A DNA stretch of 49,043 bases from CAYYYA01 sp964517065 (GTDB taxonomy: Bacteria > Patescibacteriota > Patescibacteriia > UBA1558 > 2-01-FULL-52-15), in contig CAZFBK010000008.1 of assembly GCA_964517065.1 (NCBI GenBank), forward strand, positions 1 through 49,043. Reading direction: 5' to 3'. Of this stretch, positions 1 through 8,899 are shown piece by piece. Position numbers and translations under genes: made by a program. Each line of letters opens with the position of its first letter. Position 1 is the first letter of the stretch. The notes beneath the pieces were generated by a model that was not told the DNA's origin, made no database searches, and saw only the letters and a program-made list of their open reading frames with translations.

Positions 1-1
1 C

Positions 2-463
2 TGTACCATGGCGTCCAACAACCTGACGAGTGACGCCACCAAAGGTATCTGTTTTGGTCATTGCAATTTCTCCGCGACCTACGCGATGGAGATCCCCAAC
101 AACGCCACCGGCGAGGGGTTCACGTTCGCGACGACGAAGACGACCTCGGACGGCAGCGACCCAGCGATGGCGGTCGCGCTGATTCCGACGACGATCACCG
201 CCGGCAATACCAATGCCGATGCGGTTCTGAGGAGCTATATCTCGACGAAGCCCGTGCGGTTCGACCCGGCGGCCTATACCTCGGAGGGCGCTACCCGGCG
301 GAACACCGGTCACGCGTCGATGTACGCCGAAGTCTCCCCGACGTTTCGTTTCGTCTCACCGCAGTCGATGACGGCTCGTTACACTCGACAACCGGACCGG
401 GCGACGCGCGCGTCGCCCGCACACTCGACCTTCAACCGTCGGCCACTCAGCCGGTACTGTTAG
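2..463 (+). CDS. Unrecognised protein, 5'-partial, in GC-rich island 1
   Basis: The frame is open from the left edge; the first ATG is at 8, so the true start may lie outside the window. I do not recognise the product. The first 100 residues are rich in T, A, N and S, and codons end mostly in G or C, unlike every ordinary gene downstream. No membrane segment is visible. After about base 300 the +1 frame also reads plausibly up to about 500, so a frameshift or a decayed 3' end is possible. The DNA is far more GC-rich than the A/T-rich spacer that begins near 550. Foreign origin is an inference from composition only. Confidence 0.45.
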   Translation, partial: CTMASNNLTSDATKGICFGHCNFSATYAMEIPNNATGEGFTFATTKTTSDGSDPAMAVALIPTTITAGNTNADAVLRSYISTKPVRFDPAAYTSEGATRRNTGHASMYAEVSPTFRFVSPQSMTARYTRQPDRATRASPAHSTFNRRPLSRYC

Positions 464-521
464 CCGGCTATCCTCGCCATCGGGACGCTTCCCGAAGTAT
501 TGAGCTTAAATGCTCACTACG

Positions 522-555
522 CCCTCGACGCTTCGGCGCTCGGGGGTTTTTATTT
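522..555 (+). terminator. Rho-independent terminator with TTCG loop
   Basis: CCCT and GGGG arms enclose a CGC-TTCG-GCG hairpin with a small internal loop, followed by TTTTTATTTT. It closes the GC-rich gene upstream and marks the right edge of the island. Confidence 0.7.
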
Positions 556-562
556 TAGATTA

Positions 563-690
563 AAGTTGTAAGTTTGCAGCAAGCATCACATCGGCTGTTA
601 CCTACAACTTACAACTAGTAAGTCTTAATTCTCATTTTTTCATTCTTATTTTTATACTCACTACTCACTACCAACTACTCACTCCCTATG
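563..690. repeat. Intergenic word foldback and ACTCACT tract
   Basis: AGTTGTAAGTT (about 566-576) and its complement AACTTACAACT (about 606-616) form the arms of an imperfect hairpin. The stretch that follows is made of repeats of the word CTACTCACTAC. The same ACTCACTAC word builds the foldback at 27211-27276. It belongs to the low-complexity spacer class found throughout the window. Confidence 0.6.
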
Positions 691-697
691 TTATAAT
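689..697 (+). promoter_or_regulatory. Extended -10 promoter (TGTTATAAT) of the oxidoreductase genes
   Basis: TATAAT at 692-697 with an upstream TG sits only 10 bases before the ATG at 708, and no Shine-Dalgarno is present. The transcript would therefore begin a few bases from the start codon, so a leaderless or near-leaderless mRNA is inferred. Confidence 0.6.
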
Positions 698-707
698 AAT
701 TCCAATC

Positions 708-2447
708 ATGGTAAAAAAATACACGTGGAAGATCGGTGGTGAAGCAGGGTTCGGAATCAAAAGTGCCGGTCTGACGTTTAGTAAAATTTGCACGCGCGCA
801 GGTTACGAAATTTTCGACGGATCAGACTATCCATCGCTGATTCGCGGCGGACATAATACCTATCAAGTGACGGTGAGTGACAGATCCGTCTATAGCTTGG
901 AGCAGCAAGTGGATTTGCTGGTGGCGCTGAATCAAAACACAGTAGACTTTCATTGGGATGAGCTGAATCACGGCGCTGCGGTCGTCTATGACAAGACCAC
1001 AACCAAGATTCCGAAACACAGCGCAGAGAAAAACATCCGACTCTACCACGTACCGTTCAAAGAAATAATCCAACAGGCAGAAGGTATCATCATCATGCGT
1101 AATGTAGTGGCTATGGGAGCAACTATGGCGCTGATGAAGCTACCGTTCCGATTGCTCGACGCCAGTCTGCAGGAAGCTTTTGCCAAGAAGCCGAAGTTAA
1201 TCCCGATGAATGTGCGCGCTGCCAAGGCAGGCTATGATTACGTGCAGAAAGCTTACAAAGAAGAGGAGTATAAAATCGATTTGAGCCACTTCACACCACG
1301 GGACAAGAAGCACGAACGGTTAATCATTCCTGGAAACGAAGCAATCGCCCTCGGAGCTCTGGCTGCTGGTTGTAATTTCTTCGCGGCCTATCCCATGACA
1401 CCGTCATCATCACTCCTGCACTATCTAGCCAGTGTGGCTCAAGAGCAGAAGATCATCGTCAAACACGCTGAAGACGAAATCTCCGTTATCAATATGGCGC
1501 TGGGCGCTTCTCATGTCGGCGCGCGGGCGATGATTGGCACTTCTGGCGGCGGATTCGCTCTGATGGTAGAAGCTCTGGGTCTGGCCGGCATTACCGAAAC
1601 ACCATTAGTGATAGTTGAAGTGCAGCGTCCCGGACCAGCTACGGGTTTGCCTACGTGGACCGGACAGTCTGATTTACAGTTCGTCCTGCACGCGGCTCAA
1701 GATGAGTTTCCCCGTATTATCCTAGCTCCCGGAGATACGGAAGAATGTTTTTATCTGACGGCACAGGCTTTCAACTGGGCGGAGATGTACCAGCTGCCGG
1801 TGATTATCTTGAGTGATAAATATCTGGCTGAAGGCTATCGCAGTACGGTGCCGTTTGACGTTGAAAAAGTTAAAATTAATCGCGGTAAACTACTGACGGC
1901 CGCAGCCGCTGCCCGGGCCAAAGATTTCAAGCGGTTCAAAGTCACTGCTGACGGCGTCTCGCCGCGTACTTTGCCGGGTATGAAGGGCGGAGAGTTCTTG
2001 GCCAATAGTGATGAACATGATGAATACGGCTTCTCGCAAGAAAGCTCGGCCAATCGCATCGCGCAATATGACAAACGTGCCCGCAAATTAGCCACTGCTG
2101 TCAAAATACTGAACGGTGCAACGGTCTATGGTAATCCCAAGGCCAAGAAAACAATTGTGGCTTGGGGTTCTACCAAAGGTCCGATCTTGGACGCGTTGGC
2201 TACGATGAAGCGTGCTGATGAGTTTAAATTATTACACCTGAATGTTATCTGGCCCTTCCCGAAAGAAACGGTAACCAAGGTTTTGGACAGTAGCAAAAAA
2301 GTAATCCTGATGGAAAATAATGGCACAGGACAGCTGGGGCAAATCATTGCGCAAGAAACGGGTTTTGAAATACGTCAGAGGTTTTTGAAATACGACGGGA
2401 GACCGTTATTTCCCGAAGAAATTAGACGACATTTACAAGACTTATAG
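708..2447 (+). CDS. korA: 2-oxoacid:ferredoxin oxidoreductase, fused gamma-alpha subunit (KorA type)
   Basis: It takes part in CoA-dependent oxidative decarboxylation of a 2-oxoacid with ferredoxin as electron acceptor. The 579-residue chain has the fused layout of this family. An N-terminal gamma domain (about 1-190) contains GGEAGFGIKSAG and SLIRGGHNTYQV. A pyrimidine-binding alpha domain follows (from about 205: IPGNEAIALGALAAGC, YPMTPSSS). A C-terminal transketolase-like domain carries the PGDTEE segment and ends in an ENNGTGQL motif. The beta subunit lies downstream after a 200-bp foldback spacer. Whether the substrate is 2-oxoglutarate, pyruvate or another oxoacid cannot be read from sequence; korA is the closest family name. 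The start is the ATG just after the -10 box. Confidence 0.9.
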   Translation: MVKKYTWKIGGEAGFGIKSAGLTFSKICTRAGYEIFDGSDYPSLIRGGHNTYQVTVSDRSVYSLEQQVDLLVALNQNTVDFHWDELNHGAAVVYDKTTTKIPKHSAEKNIRLYHVPFKEIIQQAEGIIIMRNVVAMGATMALMKLPFRLLDASLQEAFAKKPKLIPMNVRAAKAGYDYVQKAYKEEEYKIDLSHFTPRDKKHERLIIPGNEAIALGALAAGCNFFAAYPMTPSSSLLHYLASVAQEQKIIVKHAEDEISVINMALGASHVGARAMIGTSGGGFALMVEALGLAGITETPLVIVEVQRPGPATGLPTWTGQSDLQFVLHAAQDEFPRIILAPGDTEECFYLTAQAFNWAEMYQLPVIILSDKYLAEGYRSTVPFDVEKVKINRGKLLTAAAAARAKDFKRFKVTADGVSPRTLPGMKGGEFLANSDEHDEYGFSQESSANRIAQYDKRARKLATAVKILNGATVYGNPKAKKTIVAWGSTKGPILDALATMKRADEFKLLHLNVIWPFPKETVTKVLDSSKKVILMENNGTGQLGQIIAQETGFEIRQRFLKYDGRPLFPEEIRRHLQDL

Positions 2448-2460
2448 AAATGGGGAATAA

Positions 2461-2640
2461 GTTCTAAATTCGAAGTTCTAAATTCTAAACAAGTTCAAAG
2501 TTTTAAATAGAAAAGTTCTAAACTGAAACAACGATGCATATTGATTTATTAGAAGATATGATTATAGAAAGCGTTTTGAAATTTGAATTTGGAATTTCGA
2601 ATTTGTTTAGAACTTCGGATTTAGAACTTAGAGTTTCTTG
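2461..2640. repeat. Long intergenic foldback of TTCTAAATTCGAA words
   Basis: The left part is built from repeats of AAGTTCTAAATTCGAAGTTC and the right part from its complement (TTTCGAATTTGTTTAGAACTT), so the spacer can fold into a long AT-rich hairpin around a central loop near 2530-2575. The same words recur near 9870-9925, 10138-10178 and 17949-18012. Confidence 0.75.
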
Positions 2641-2655
2641 TTAATTAACACCGCT

Positions 2656-3513
2656 ATGCTTCCTCGCGATAAATTCAACTCTGTTAAAAAGCCTACGTGG
2701 TGCCCTGGCTGCGGCAACTTTGCTTTGTGGATTTGTTTGAAACAGGCACTTGTTAATCTTGGTATTCCCAGCCACAAAGTTCTGATGGTCTACGGTGTCG
2801 GTTGCTCCGGTAATATGTCTAATACACTCAAGATTTATGGTTGGCATTCACTGCATGGACGAGCAGTACCAACTGCCATTGGAGCCAAGCTAGCCAATAA
2901 AGACTTGACGGTCATCGTTGCCGGCGGCGATGGCGATGGTTATGGCGAAGGATTAAATCATTTCATCCACGGTCTGCGTGGCAACGTGGATATTACCTAT
3001 CTCGTTCATGATAATCAGGTGTATGGTTTGACCACGGGACAGAATTCTCCAACGACGGCAAAAGGCACTCCGTCGAAATCCAACCCTCAAGGCGTGATTG
3101 ATCAGGCCTTGAATCCTCTGGCTATGGCACTGGCTGCCGGCGGAGGGTTTATCGGACGCGGCTTTGTCGGCTATGCTGATCATCTGACACAATTAATCAT
3201 GGACGCTATCCAGTACAAGGGGTTTTCTTTTGTCGATATTTTCCAGCCGTGCGTGACCTATAATAAAGTGAACACCTATCAGTATTTTTATGACCGCTTG
3301 TATCAACTGGATAAGAGTTATACAGTAGGAGACAGGACAGCCGCCTGGGCCAAGGCCTGGGAGTGGGGAGAGAAAATCCCCTACGGTCTGATCTACCGTG
3401 ATGACAGTAAGAAAGACTACGCTTCAGAGCTAGCCTATCTGCCGGCAGGACCGCTGGCCCAGAGCCAGATTAAGCCCCGTTCTATCACACGGCTTCAGCA
3501 ATCGTTTAGGTAA
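2656..3513 (+). CDS. korB: 2-oxoacid:ferredoxin oxidoreductase, beta subunit (KorB type)
   Basis: This is the thiamine-diphosphate-binding catalytic subunit paired with the gamma-alpha subunit just upstream. WCPGCGN (Cys16 and Cys19 of the 285-residue form) supplies cysteines usually involved in binding a 4Fe-4S cluster. GGDGDGYGEG followed by the VHDNQVYGLTTGQ segment is the Mg-thiamine-diphosphate site. A TTG at 2638 lies in frame and would add six residues, but the ATG at 2656 fits the family start better. No Shine-Dalgarno is visible. A short gene of unknown function follows after 4 bases. Confidence 0.92.
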   Translation: MLPRDKFNSVKKPTWCPGCGNFALWICLKQALVNLGIPSHKVLMVYGVGCSGNMSNTLKIYGWHSLHGRAVPTAIGAKLANKDLTVIVAGGDGDGYGEGLNHFIHGLRGNVDITYLVHDNQVYGLTTGQNSPTTAKGTPSKSNPQGVIDQALNPLAMALAAGGGFIGRGFVGYADHLTQLIMDAIQYKGFSFVDIFQPCVTYNKVNTYQYFYDRLYQLDKSYTVGDRTAAWAKAWEWGEKIPYGLIYRDDSKKDYASELAYLPAGPLAQSQIKPRSITRLQQSFR

Positions 3514-3517
3514 TACT

Positions 3518-3850
3518 ATGTCTCGCAAAGCGGTCGTGCAGGTTCAGGTCAGCGCTCTATCAGAGGCGCAGGAACCGACAGTGACAGCGCTCCTGCTCCA
3601 TGGTGCACTCAGTATTGGTATGGAGGCAGACTGGCAGGGTATCCTGATCGTTATCCGATCGCTACAGATAGAGTCCGGTGACAGCGTAGACGAATTTTCC
3701 TCCTTACAGCACGTGGTAACTATCTCTATCCATATATCAGATCCGGCGAAACTGCTACAATTATCCGGGCAACGCTTGACCTTTTGGTCGGAGCGTAGTA
3801 TCCCTGTAATAGATCCAATTCACTCATGGCAAACAGAATCAACTTCTTAG
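3518..3850 (+). CDS. Hypothetical protein, 110 aa
   Basis: I do not recognise it. It begins 4 bases after korB and its last 25 bases overlap the start of the next gene in another frame, so co-transcription with both is likely. There is no signal peptide, membrane helix or cysteine pattern. The middle is hydrophobic (VTALLLHGALSIGM; GILIVIRSL), which suggests a small alpha/beta fold. The tight packing and lack of any competing frame support it as a real gene. Confidence 0.6.
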   Translation: MSRKAVVQVQVSALSEAQEPTVTALLLHGALSIGMEADWQGILIVIRSLQIESGDSVDEFSSLQHVVTISIHISDPAKLLQLSGQRLTFWSERSIPVIDPIHSWQTESTS

Positions 3851-5619
3851 CATCAATTCTCTTGTTAATCGGATTGGCGCTTATAACTGTCACCCCACTG
3901 AGGGTAGCAGCCCAAACCTCTCCTTACGATAATCCTCCAACTGTTGACCCAGCCCAGCAGACGAATTTTTCTATTGAAGCAAATGATCAGGATGTTCTGA
4001 GTGATCAGGTTTATTTCCTCATTAGTAGTATCGACACTTTAGCAGATCAGCCGATTGTTTTTTTCTTAAGCGTTGACGGCTCTGTTGTACGACAGATCAG
4101 TTTGAATTCATTGGCCGATTCCCGCAAGCATTGGCAGTCAGCAGTCGATACTACTCAGATCCCCAATGGCTCCTATCATATCGTGGCTGGTACGTTGGAC
4201 AGTCAGTTCAAGGTGCAGATCTGGCATGATGCTGGTTGGAAGCAAGTTTATAATCTAACAACACCAAGATCACAGACAGCGCCGAAGAAAATTCTCACCT
4301 TAGCAGACCCAGTACCAGTAGAGAAACTTACAGCGGTCACAACTACACCCACGACCACATCAGAGGTAGCCGCAGTCTCGGTCGACGCTACGACAGATAC
4401 AACCACTATACCCGCTGCCACACCGGCCGTGACAGAATTTTGTCAGCAGGCGGGAGTGACCGACGCTACCCAATGTTCAGTTTTGGAATTAGCCCAACGG
4501 TATCCAGAGTGCCAGACGGCTGGGCTGTGGCAGCTAAGCGATTGTCAGAACTATCTCAGTCGGATTTATTTTGTTCAAGCCTGCGAACCCGAGCGTATTA
4601 CTGATCAGGCACAATGCCAAGAGTACTGGCGGCAAGCCGTGACTGAGCATATCAGTTGTCAATTGGCCAAAGACTCCTGCCAACAGTCTATGAAAGACCA
4701 CATAGGAGAAGCAGCGGCTCATTGGATTATCAGTCAGAGAGCTCAAGCAGTTTTGACCGGGTTGGAAAGTCGTTTGACTAGCTATAAAACTTTACAACAA
4801 GGATTATCTGCACGTGGTATTCCGACTGGCTCACCTTTCATTCAATCATTTGGTTTGTCCGATCAACCTATTTTCAAATTAATTCCAGCTGAGTCGGCCA
4901 TGACTATTGAAGCTGACGGCAGTCTGGTCTCCAGTTGGTCGGCAGTAATGATGATTGATAGCGATGCTGATGGATTGAGCGATGACGCCGAGCTGCGTTA
5001 TGGTACTAAGAAAGATCAGTCAGACACTGACGGTGACAGCTATCTGGATGGTGATGAAGTGCAACATGGATTCAACCCAATAGGCAATGGGCCGATGATT
5101 GCTCCGATAGAGGCAGTGGATAGTCTGCTCTATTCTGGACGCAGTTGGCAACAACCTCTACAATCAGGCGATGTCGATAAGCGCCTCATGATCACCAGTG
5201 TGAAGCCATTTGCCAATGGTAAAGGAATTGTTATTTTCGGACAGGCTCAAGTCTTGCAGACCGTGACGCTTTTCTTCTATGGTAGTCAAATCCCACTTGT
5301 CGCTAGTGTCAGAGCAGATGAGCAGGGAGCGTGGACGTATTATGTCTCTCAGCCGTTGGTTTCCAGCCGTTACACACTGTATGCGACCCAGATGACCAAA
5401 GAAGGTTTGGTCATGGGCAAAAGTGATCCTACTATAATGTATATCAAAAATGGTCAGCCTGTGACTCCAGCGGTTTTTGCTCAGGAACAACCGAAGGTGT
5501 TAGGTATTGATTTTATTTCCTCACAGTCTCCATCATTATTACTTATGATTATCGGTGGCGTGATATTGGCAGGAGGATTATTGTTCTTCATCGGTTGGCT
5601 GGTTTCCCGTCGCGGTTAG
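3826..5619 (+). CDS. Exported, C-terminally anchored protein with DxDxDG (thrombospondin type 3-like) repeats
   Basis: The 597-residue protein has an N-terminal signal segment (about 8-30, ending in VAAQ), an extracellular region, and one membrane helix at 570-592 followed by the cytoplasmic tail SRRG. Residues about 165-200 form a Thr/Pro/Ala-rich linker. The next 100 residues contain many cysteines, probably in disulfides. Residues about 380-415 hold two calcium-type motifs, DSDADGLSDDAE and DTDGDSYLDGDE, as in thrombospondin type 3 repeats. A beta-rich domain (about 450-540) precedes the helix. It is probably a cell-surface protein of unknown role. The L,D-transpeptidase at 11637-12380 carries the same kind of repeats. 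Confidence 0.75.
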   Translation: MANRINFLASILLLIGLALITVTPLRVAAQTSPYDNPPTVDPAQQTNFSIEANDQDVLSDQVYFLISSIDTLADQPIVFFLSVDGSVVRQISLNSLADSRKHWQSAVDTTQIPNGSYHIVAGTLDSQFKVQIWHDAGWKQVYNLTTPRSQTAPKKILTLADPVPVEKLTAVTTTPTTTSEVAAVSVDATTDTTTIPAATPAVTEFCQQAGVTDATQCSVLELAQRYPECQTAGLWQLSDCQNYLSRIYFVQACEPERITDQAQCQEYWRQAVTEHISCQLAKDSCQQSMKDHIGEAAAHWIISQRAQAVLTGLESRLTSYKTLQQGLSARGIPTGSPFIQSFGLSDQPIFKLIPAESAMTIEADGSLVSSWSAVMMIDSDADGLSDDAELRYGTKKDQSDTDGDSYLDGDEVQHGFNPIGNGPMIAPIEAVDSLLYSGRSWQQPLQSGDVDKRLMITSVKPFANGKGIVIFGQAQVLQTVTLFFYGSQIPLVASVRADEQGAWTYYVSQPLVSSRYTLYATQMTKEGLVMGKSDPTIMYIKNGQPVTPAVFAQEQPKVLGIDFISSQSPSLLLMIIGGVILAGGLLFFIGWLVSRRG

Positions 5620-5701
5620 GTAGTAGAGCTTTGTATTGCGTTTGAAGATTCCTAACAGGGTCTTTTTTCGTATTGTCATCATAGGAAAACGCTTGATTTC
5701 T

Positions 5702-5710
5702 TGCTATAAT
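5702..5710 (+). promoter_or_regulatory. Extended -10 promoter (TGCTATAAT) upstream of trxB
   Basis: TGCTATAAT lies about 73 bases before the trxB start. No clear -35 is visible, which is typical of extended -10 promoters. The leader after it is T-rich. Confidence 0.55.
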
Positions 5711-5783
5711 AATGTCGTAGTATCATAAGAATTCTCTATTCCTTATTTTTAAATTTTTCTTTTTGCTTTTTTAATTACCTTTC

Positions 5784-6755
5784 ATGTCACCGATACAAAC
5801 AACTGAACCACTCTACGATTGCATTATCATCGGAGCCGGACCGGCCGGTATGTCTGCTGGCGTCTATTTGGCGCGCCGTCAGTTGAAGACACTGATACTA
5901 TCCAAAGATATTGGCGGTCAAGCCGCTTGGTCTTCTGATGTTGAGAATTATCTTGGCTATCATCTGGTATCGGGCACTGAGTTGGCCGCCAAGTTCGCTG
6001 ATCATCTGAAAGATTTTGATATTCAATTAATTCAGGGCGCCGAGGTGAGATCAATTGCCGGTCTGGCTCCTGAATTCGTCGTCACAACACAAGACGGGAT
6101 ATATCATAGCAAGTCAGTTTTGATTGCGGCTGGTAAAACACCTCGTAAGCTCAATGTTCCAGGTGAGCAAGAATTTTTAGGCAAAGGAGTGATATACTGT
6201 GCCACCTGCGACGCGCCTTTGTTCAAGAATAAAGAGGTGGCCGTCATTGGCGGTGGTAACTCAGCCCTCGATGCTGTTATGCAGTTGGATAAATTAGCCA
6301 CCAAGGTATATCTGATTAACCTGATGGATACCTTCGCGCCGACGGCTGATGCTATTTTAGTCTCCCGCCTGTCTCAATCACCGAAGATTGAAGTCATCAT
6401 GGCCAGTCAGACCAAAGAAATTAAAGGTTCAAAAGTTGTCGAGTCTATCATCATTGAAGATGCCAAGACCAAAGCTCCACGCGAGATTGCCGTACAGGGA
6501 GTTTTTATTGAAATTGGTTCAGAGCCGTCTGTTAGCTATCTGCCGACCGAGATGAAGCTGAATCAGTGGAAAGAAATTATGATTGACGAACATAATATGA
6601 CTTCGGTTGAGGGAATCTTCGCCGGCGGTGATGTGACGGAAGTGATCGAGAAGCAGGTGGTAATAGCGGCAGGAGAGGGAGCGAAGGCGGCGCTTGGTGT
6701 TTCCCGCTTTTTGGAGACGCACCATTATGCAGAAAGTTCGAAACAACAGTACTAG
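5784..6755 (+). CDS. trxB: Thioredoxin reductase (NADPH)
   Basis: A flavoprotein that passes electrons from NADPH through FAD and a redox-active disulfide to thioredoxin in the cytoplasm. At 323 residues it has normal family length. Motifs in order: FAD-binding GAGPAGMSAG (18-27), the redox pair CATC (Cys139, Cys142), NAD(P)-binding GGGNSALDA just after it, and the C-terminal FAD motif GGDVTE. It is the first gene of a run that continues into pentose phosphate enzymes, separated from them by a foldback spacer. The upstream T-rich stretch gives no Shine-Dalgarno. Confidence 0.93.
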   Translation: MSPIQTTEPLYDCIIIGAGPAGMSAGVYLARRQLKTLILSKDIGGQAAWSSDVENYLGYHLVSGTELAAKFADHLKDFDIQLIQGAEVRSIAGLAPEFVVTTQDGIYHSKSVLIAAGKTPRKLNVPGEQEFLGKGVIYCATCDAPLFKNKEVAVIGGGNSALDAVMQLDKLATKVYLINLMDTFAPTADAILVSRLSQSPKIEVIMASQTKEIKGSKVVESIIIEDAKTKAPREIAVQGVFIEIGSEPSVSYLPTEMKLNQWKEIMIDEHNMTSVEGIFAGGDVTEVIEKQVVIAAGEGAKAALGVSRFLETHHYAESSKQQY

Positions 6756-6756
6756 G

Positions 6757-6872
6757 GTTTTAATTCAAAAATACAAATGCAAAAATATAATTCAAAAATT
6801 AAAGATACAGACTGCAGAAGGATTTTTGAACTTTAATTTATATTTTTGCATTTTGCTTTTTAATTTATTTCG
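6757..6872. repeat. Intergenic foldback of CAAAAATA words
   Basis: The left arm (ATTCAAAAATACAAATGC and variants) is answered by TTTAATTTATATTTTTGCAT on the right, giving a long imperfect AT-rich hairpin that fills the gap between trxB and the fused isomerase gene. Confidence 0.7.
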
Positions 6873-6874
6873 GT

Positions 6875-7969
6875 ATGTCCAAGATTATCATAGGTAGTGA
6901 TCACGCCGGCTATGCTCTCAAGGAGCAAGTCAAGAAATGGCTCATCCAACATGATTGGAAGGTGGCTGATTTGAGTAGCGCCAGTCTACAACCAGATGAT
7001 GACTATCCAGCTATTGCTTTGCGTGTGGCTAAGGCCGTGGCTAAGCAGTCAGGCTCACGTGGGATTTTACTCTGCGGTAACGCACAGGGTGTCTGTATCG
7101 TGGCGAATAAAGTCAAAGGTATCAGAGCTGCCGTCGGTTACAGTCTCTATGGAGCTGAGACGTCACGACAGGATGATGATAGTAATATTCTTTGTTTGGC
7201 TGGACGCGTGCTGACAGCGGCACAGGCACAGGATATATTGAGGGTGTGGCTGGCAACCGGTTTTTCTCAGGCGGTACGTCATGTACGACGTTTGAAAGAG
7301 ATTACTTCTTTAGAAAAAAATCAAAATATTACTCGCGAGATTATCCCTTCTCTACTAGTGAAAAATATCAGCCAGTTCAAGAAACGTTTAGCGCAAGTAG
7401 AGCGCTATTTCCCCTTGGCACAGCTCGACGTCGCTGATAATACCTTGGTTCCAAATGAGACGTTCTCAGACTGGAAGCAAATTCGTCGGATCAAAACAGA
7501 TATTGTTTACGATTTACATCTGATGATCCAGCAGCCTGATCAGTATCTGAAGCAGATCACCAGCTTCAACAAGATTTATCGGGTATTTTTCCACCTAGAG
7601 TCTGATGTTGATGCGACCAAGCTGATTCGTTGGCTACGAAAGCAGAAGGTGCAGGTAGGGATTGCTCTGAATACGACAACTCCGATAAAAAAGATTAAGC
7701 CTTTATTACCATTGATAGATGCGGTCTTGCTGATGGCGATCAAGCCTGGCTTTAATGGCGCCACCTTTAAACCTGTAGTTATAAGTAGAATCAAAGAGCT
7801 TCGTTCCATCTATAAGCAAGGATCCATTGTGATTGATGGCGGTATTCGCCCTGAAACGGTTGGTAAAGTATTCAAGGCGGGCGCGGACGCAGTGGTTGTC
7901 GGCAGTTATCTGCATCAGGCGAAAGATTGGTCCAAAGCTCTGGCCAAGTTGCGAGCCGTCAAAAAATAA
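6875..7969 (+). CDS. Fused ribose-5-phosphate isomerase B / ribulose-phosphate 3-epimerase
   Basis: Two consecutive steps of the non-oxidative pentose phosphate pathway appear joined in 364 residues. Residues 1-140 are RpiB-like: SDHAG (8-12), the catalytic cysteine at 67 in GILLCGNAQG, ANKVKGIRAA, and the SRQDDDSN segment. Residues about 155-350 form an RPE-like TIM barrel: IIPSLL, LDVADN, DLHLM (His215), PGFNG and IDGGI (Asp321). In standard RPE the metal ligands are His, Asp, His, Asp; here the first is Gln183 (QLDVADN), the others being Asp185, His215 and Asp321. Epimerase activity is therefore likely but not certain. It overlaps the next gene as TAATG, which implies translational coupling. 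Confidence 0.88.
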   Translation: MSKIIIGSDHAGYALKEQVKKWLIQHDWKVADLSSASLQPDDDYPAIALRVAKAVAKQSGSRGILLCGNAQGVCIVANKVKGIRAAVGYSLYGAETSRQDDDSNILCLAGRVLTAAQAQDILRVWLATGFSQAVRHVRRLKEITSLEKNQNITREIIPSLLVKNISQFKKRLAQVERYFPLAQLDVADNTLVPNETFSDWKQIRRIKTDIVYDLHLMIQQPDQYLKQITSFNKIYRVFFHLESDVDATKLIRWLRKQKVQVGIALNTTTPIKKIKPLLPLIDAVLLMAIKPGFNGATFKPVVISRIKELRSIYKQGSIVIDGGIRPETVGKVFKAGADAVVVGSYLHQAKDWSKALAKLRAVKK

Positions 7970-8820
7970 TGAAACACTCAGAACAACAATTAGCTTTACG
8001 GGCTAATGATCTGCGTCAGGCAGTCATCTCTATGTTGGCTACGGCAGGATCTGGTCACACGGCCGGACCATTAGGCTTGGCTGAGTTATTTGCCGTGTTG
8101 TATTTTGATACGCTACGGCTAAAGCCGAAGAATCCCACCTGGGAGGGTCGTGATCGTCTGATTTTGTCTGCGGGTCATCTGGTACCGTTGCAATACGTGG
8201 CCATGGCACAGGCCGGATTTTTCCCGGAAGCAGAGTTGAAAACTTTGAGACGTCTCAACTCACGTCTACAAGGTCATCCCAGTCGTATCGATCTACCCGG
8301 TATTGAAGCGTCAGCCGGACCACTGGGTCAGGGTTTGTCTGTAGCAGTTGGTATGGCTCTAGCTGCGCAGATGGATCGGAGTGATTGGCGAGTCTACTGT
8401 GTTTCGAGTGATGGCGAATTCGACGAAGGTCAGGCTTGGGAAGCTTTGATGACGGCAGCAAAATATCACTTAGGTAATCTGACCGTTTTCCTCGATCGCA
8501 ATCAGATACAGATCGACGGCACGACTGAGCAGATCATGCCACTGGAGCCTTTGACGGAGAAGCTGCAGTCATTCCGTTGGCACGTGATGAATATTAATGG
8601 CCATTCAGTTTCAGCTATACTCAATGCAATTCAGGTAGCACAGCATATCAAACATCGACCAACAGTTATTGTCCTGCACACGACACCGGGCAAGGGAGTG
8701 GATTTCATGGAGAAGAAATATGAATGGCACGGACAGCCGCCGACTCCGGCCGAGGCCAAGATTGCTTTGGCAGAGCTGCGCTCGTTGCGAGGGAGGATCG
8801 AGCGGGCGGACCATGATTAG
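7969..8820 (+). CDS. Transketolase, N-terminal subunit
   Basis: This is the thiamine-diphosphate-binding half of a split transketolase, 283 residues, which transfers two-carbon units between sugar phosphates with the C-terminal subunit. Seen: GSGHTAGPLG near the N terminus, GQGLSVAVGMALA, the cofactor motif SSDGEFDEGQ with the later DRNQIQIDG, and TTPGKGVDFME near the end. The ATG at 7969 overlaps the preceding stop. A longer in-frame start at 7927 would lie inside the fused isomerase gene and is less likely. The partner half begins 79 bases downstream after a short A-rich repeat. Confidence 0.92.
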   Translation: MKHSEQQLALRANDLRQAVISMLATAGSGHTAGPLGLAELFAVLYFDTLRLKPKNPTWEGRDRLILSAGHLVPLQYVAMAQAGFFPEAELKTLRRLNSRLQGHPSRIDLPGIEASAGPLGQGLSVAVGMALAAQMDRSDWRVYCVSSDGEFDEGQAWEALMTAAKYHLGNLTVFLDRNQIQIDGTTEQIMPLEPLTEKLQSFRWHVMNINGHSVSAILNAIQVAQHIKHRPTVIVLHTTPGKGVDFMEKKYEWHGQPPTPAEAKIALAELRSLRGRIERADHD

Positions 8821-8885
8821 AGAAGTCAAAAGTAAAAACGCAAAAGGCAAAAATATAAGTTAAAAGTAAAAAAGTAGCAGCAGCA
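8821..8885. repeat. A-rich word repeat between transketolase halves
   Basis: The spacer is made of AAAAGTAAAAA and GGCAAAAATA words like one arm of the foldbacks at 15541-15640 and 28459-28552, without a clear second arm. Confidence 0.5.
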
Positions 8886-8899
8886 ACAACAAATACTCA

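Noticed and set aside
61..558. Alternative +1 frame in GC-rich island 1
   Set aside because: Its first half is Asp/Arg-rich, typical of a shifted reading of GC-rich DNA. Its second half is more plausible and is noted as a possible frameshift rather than as a gene.
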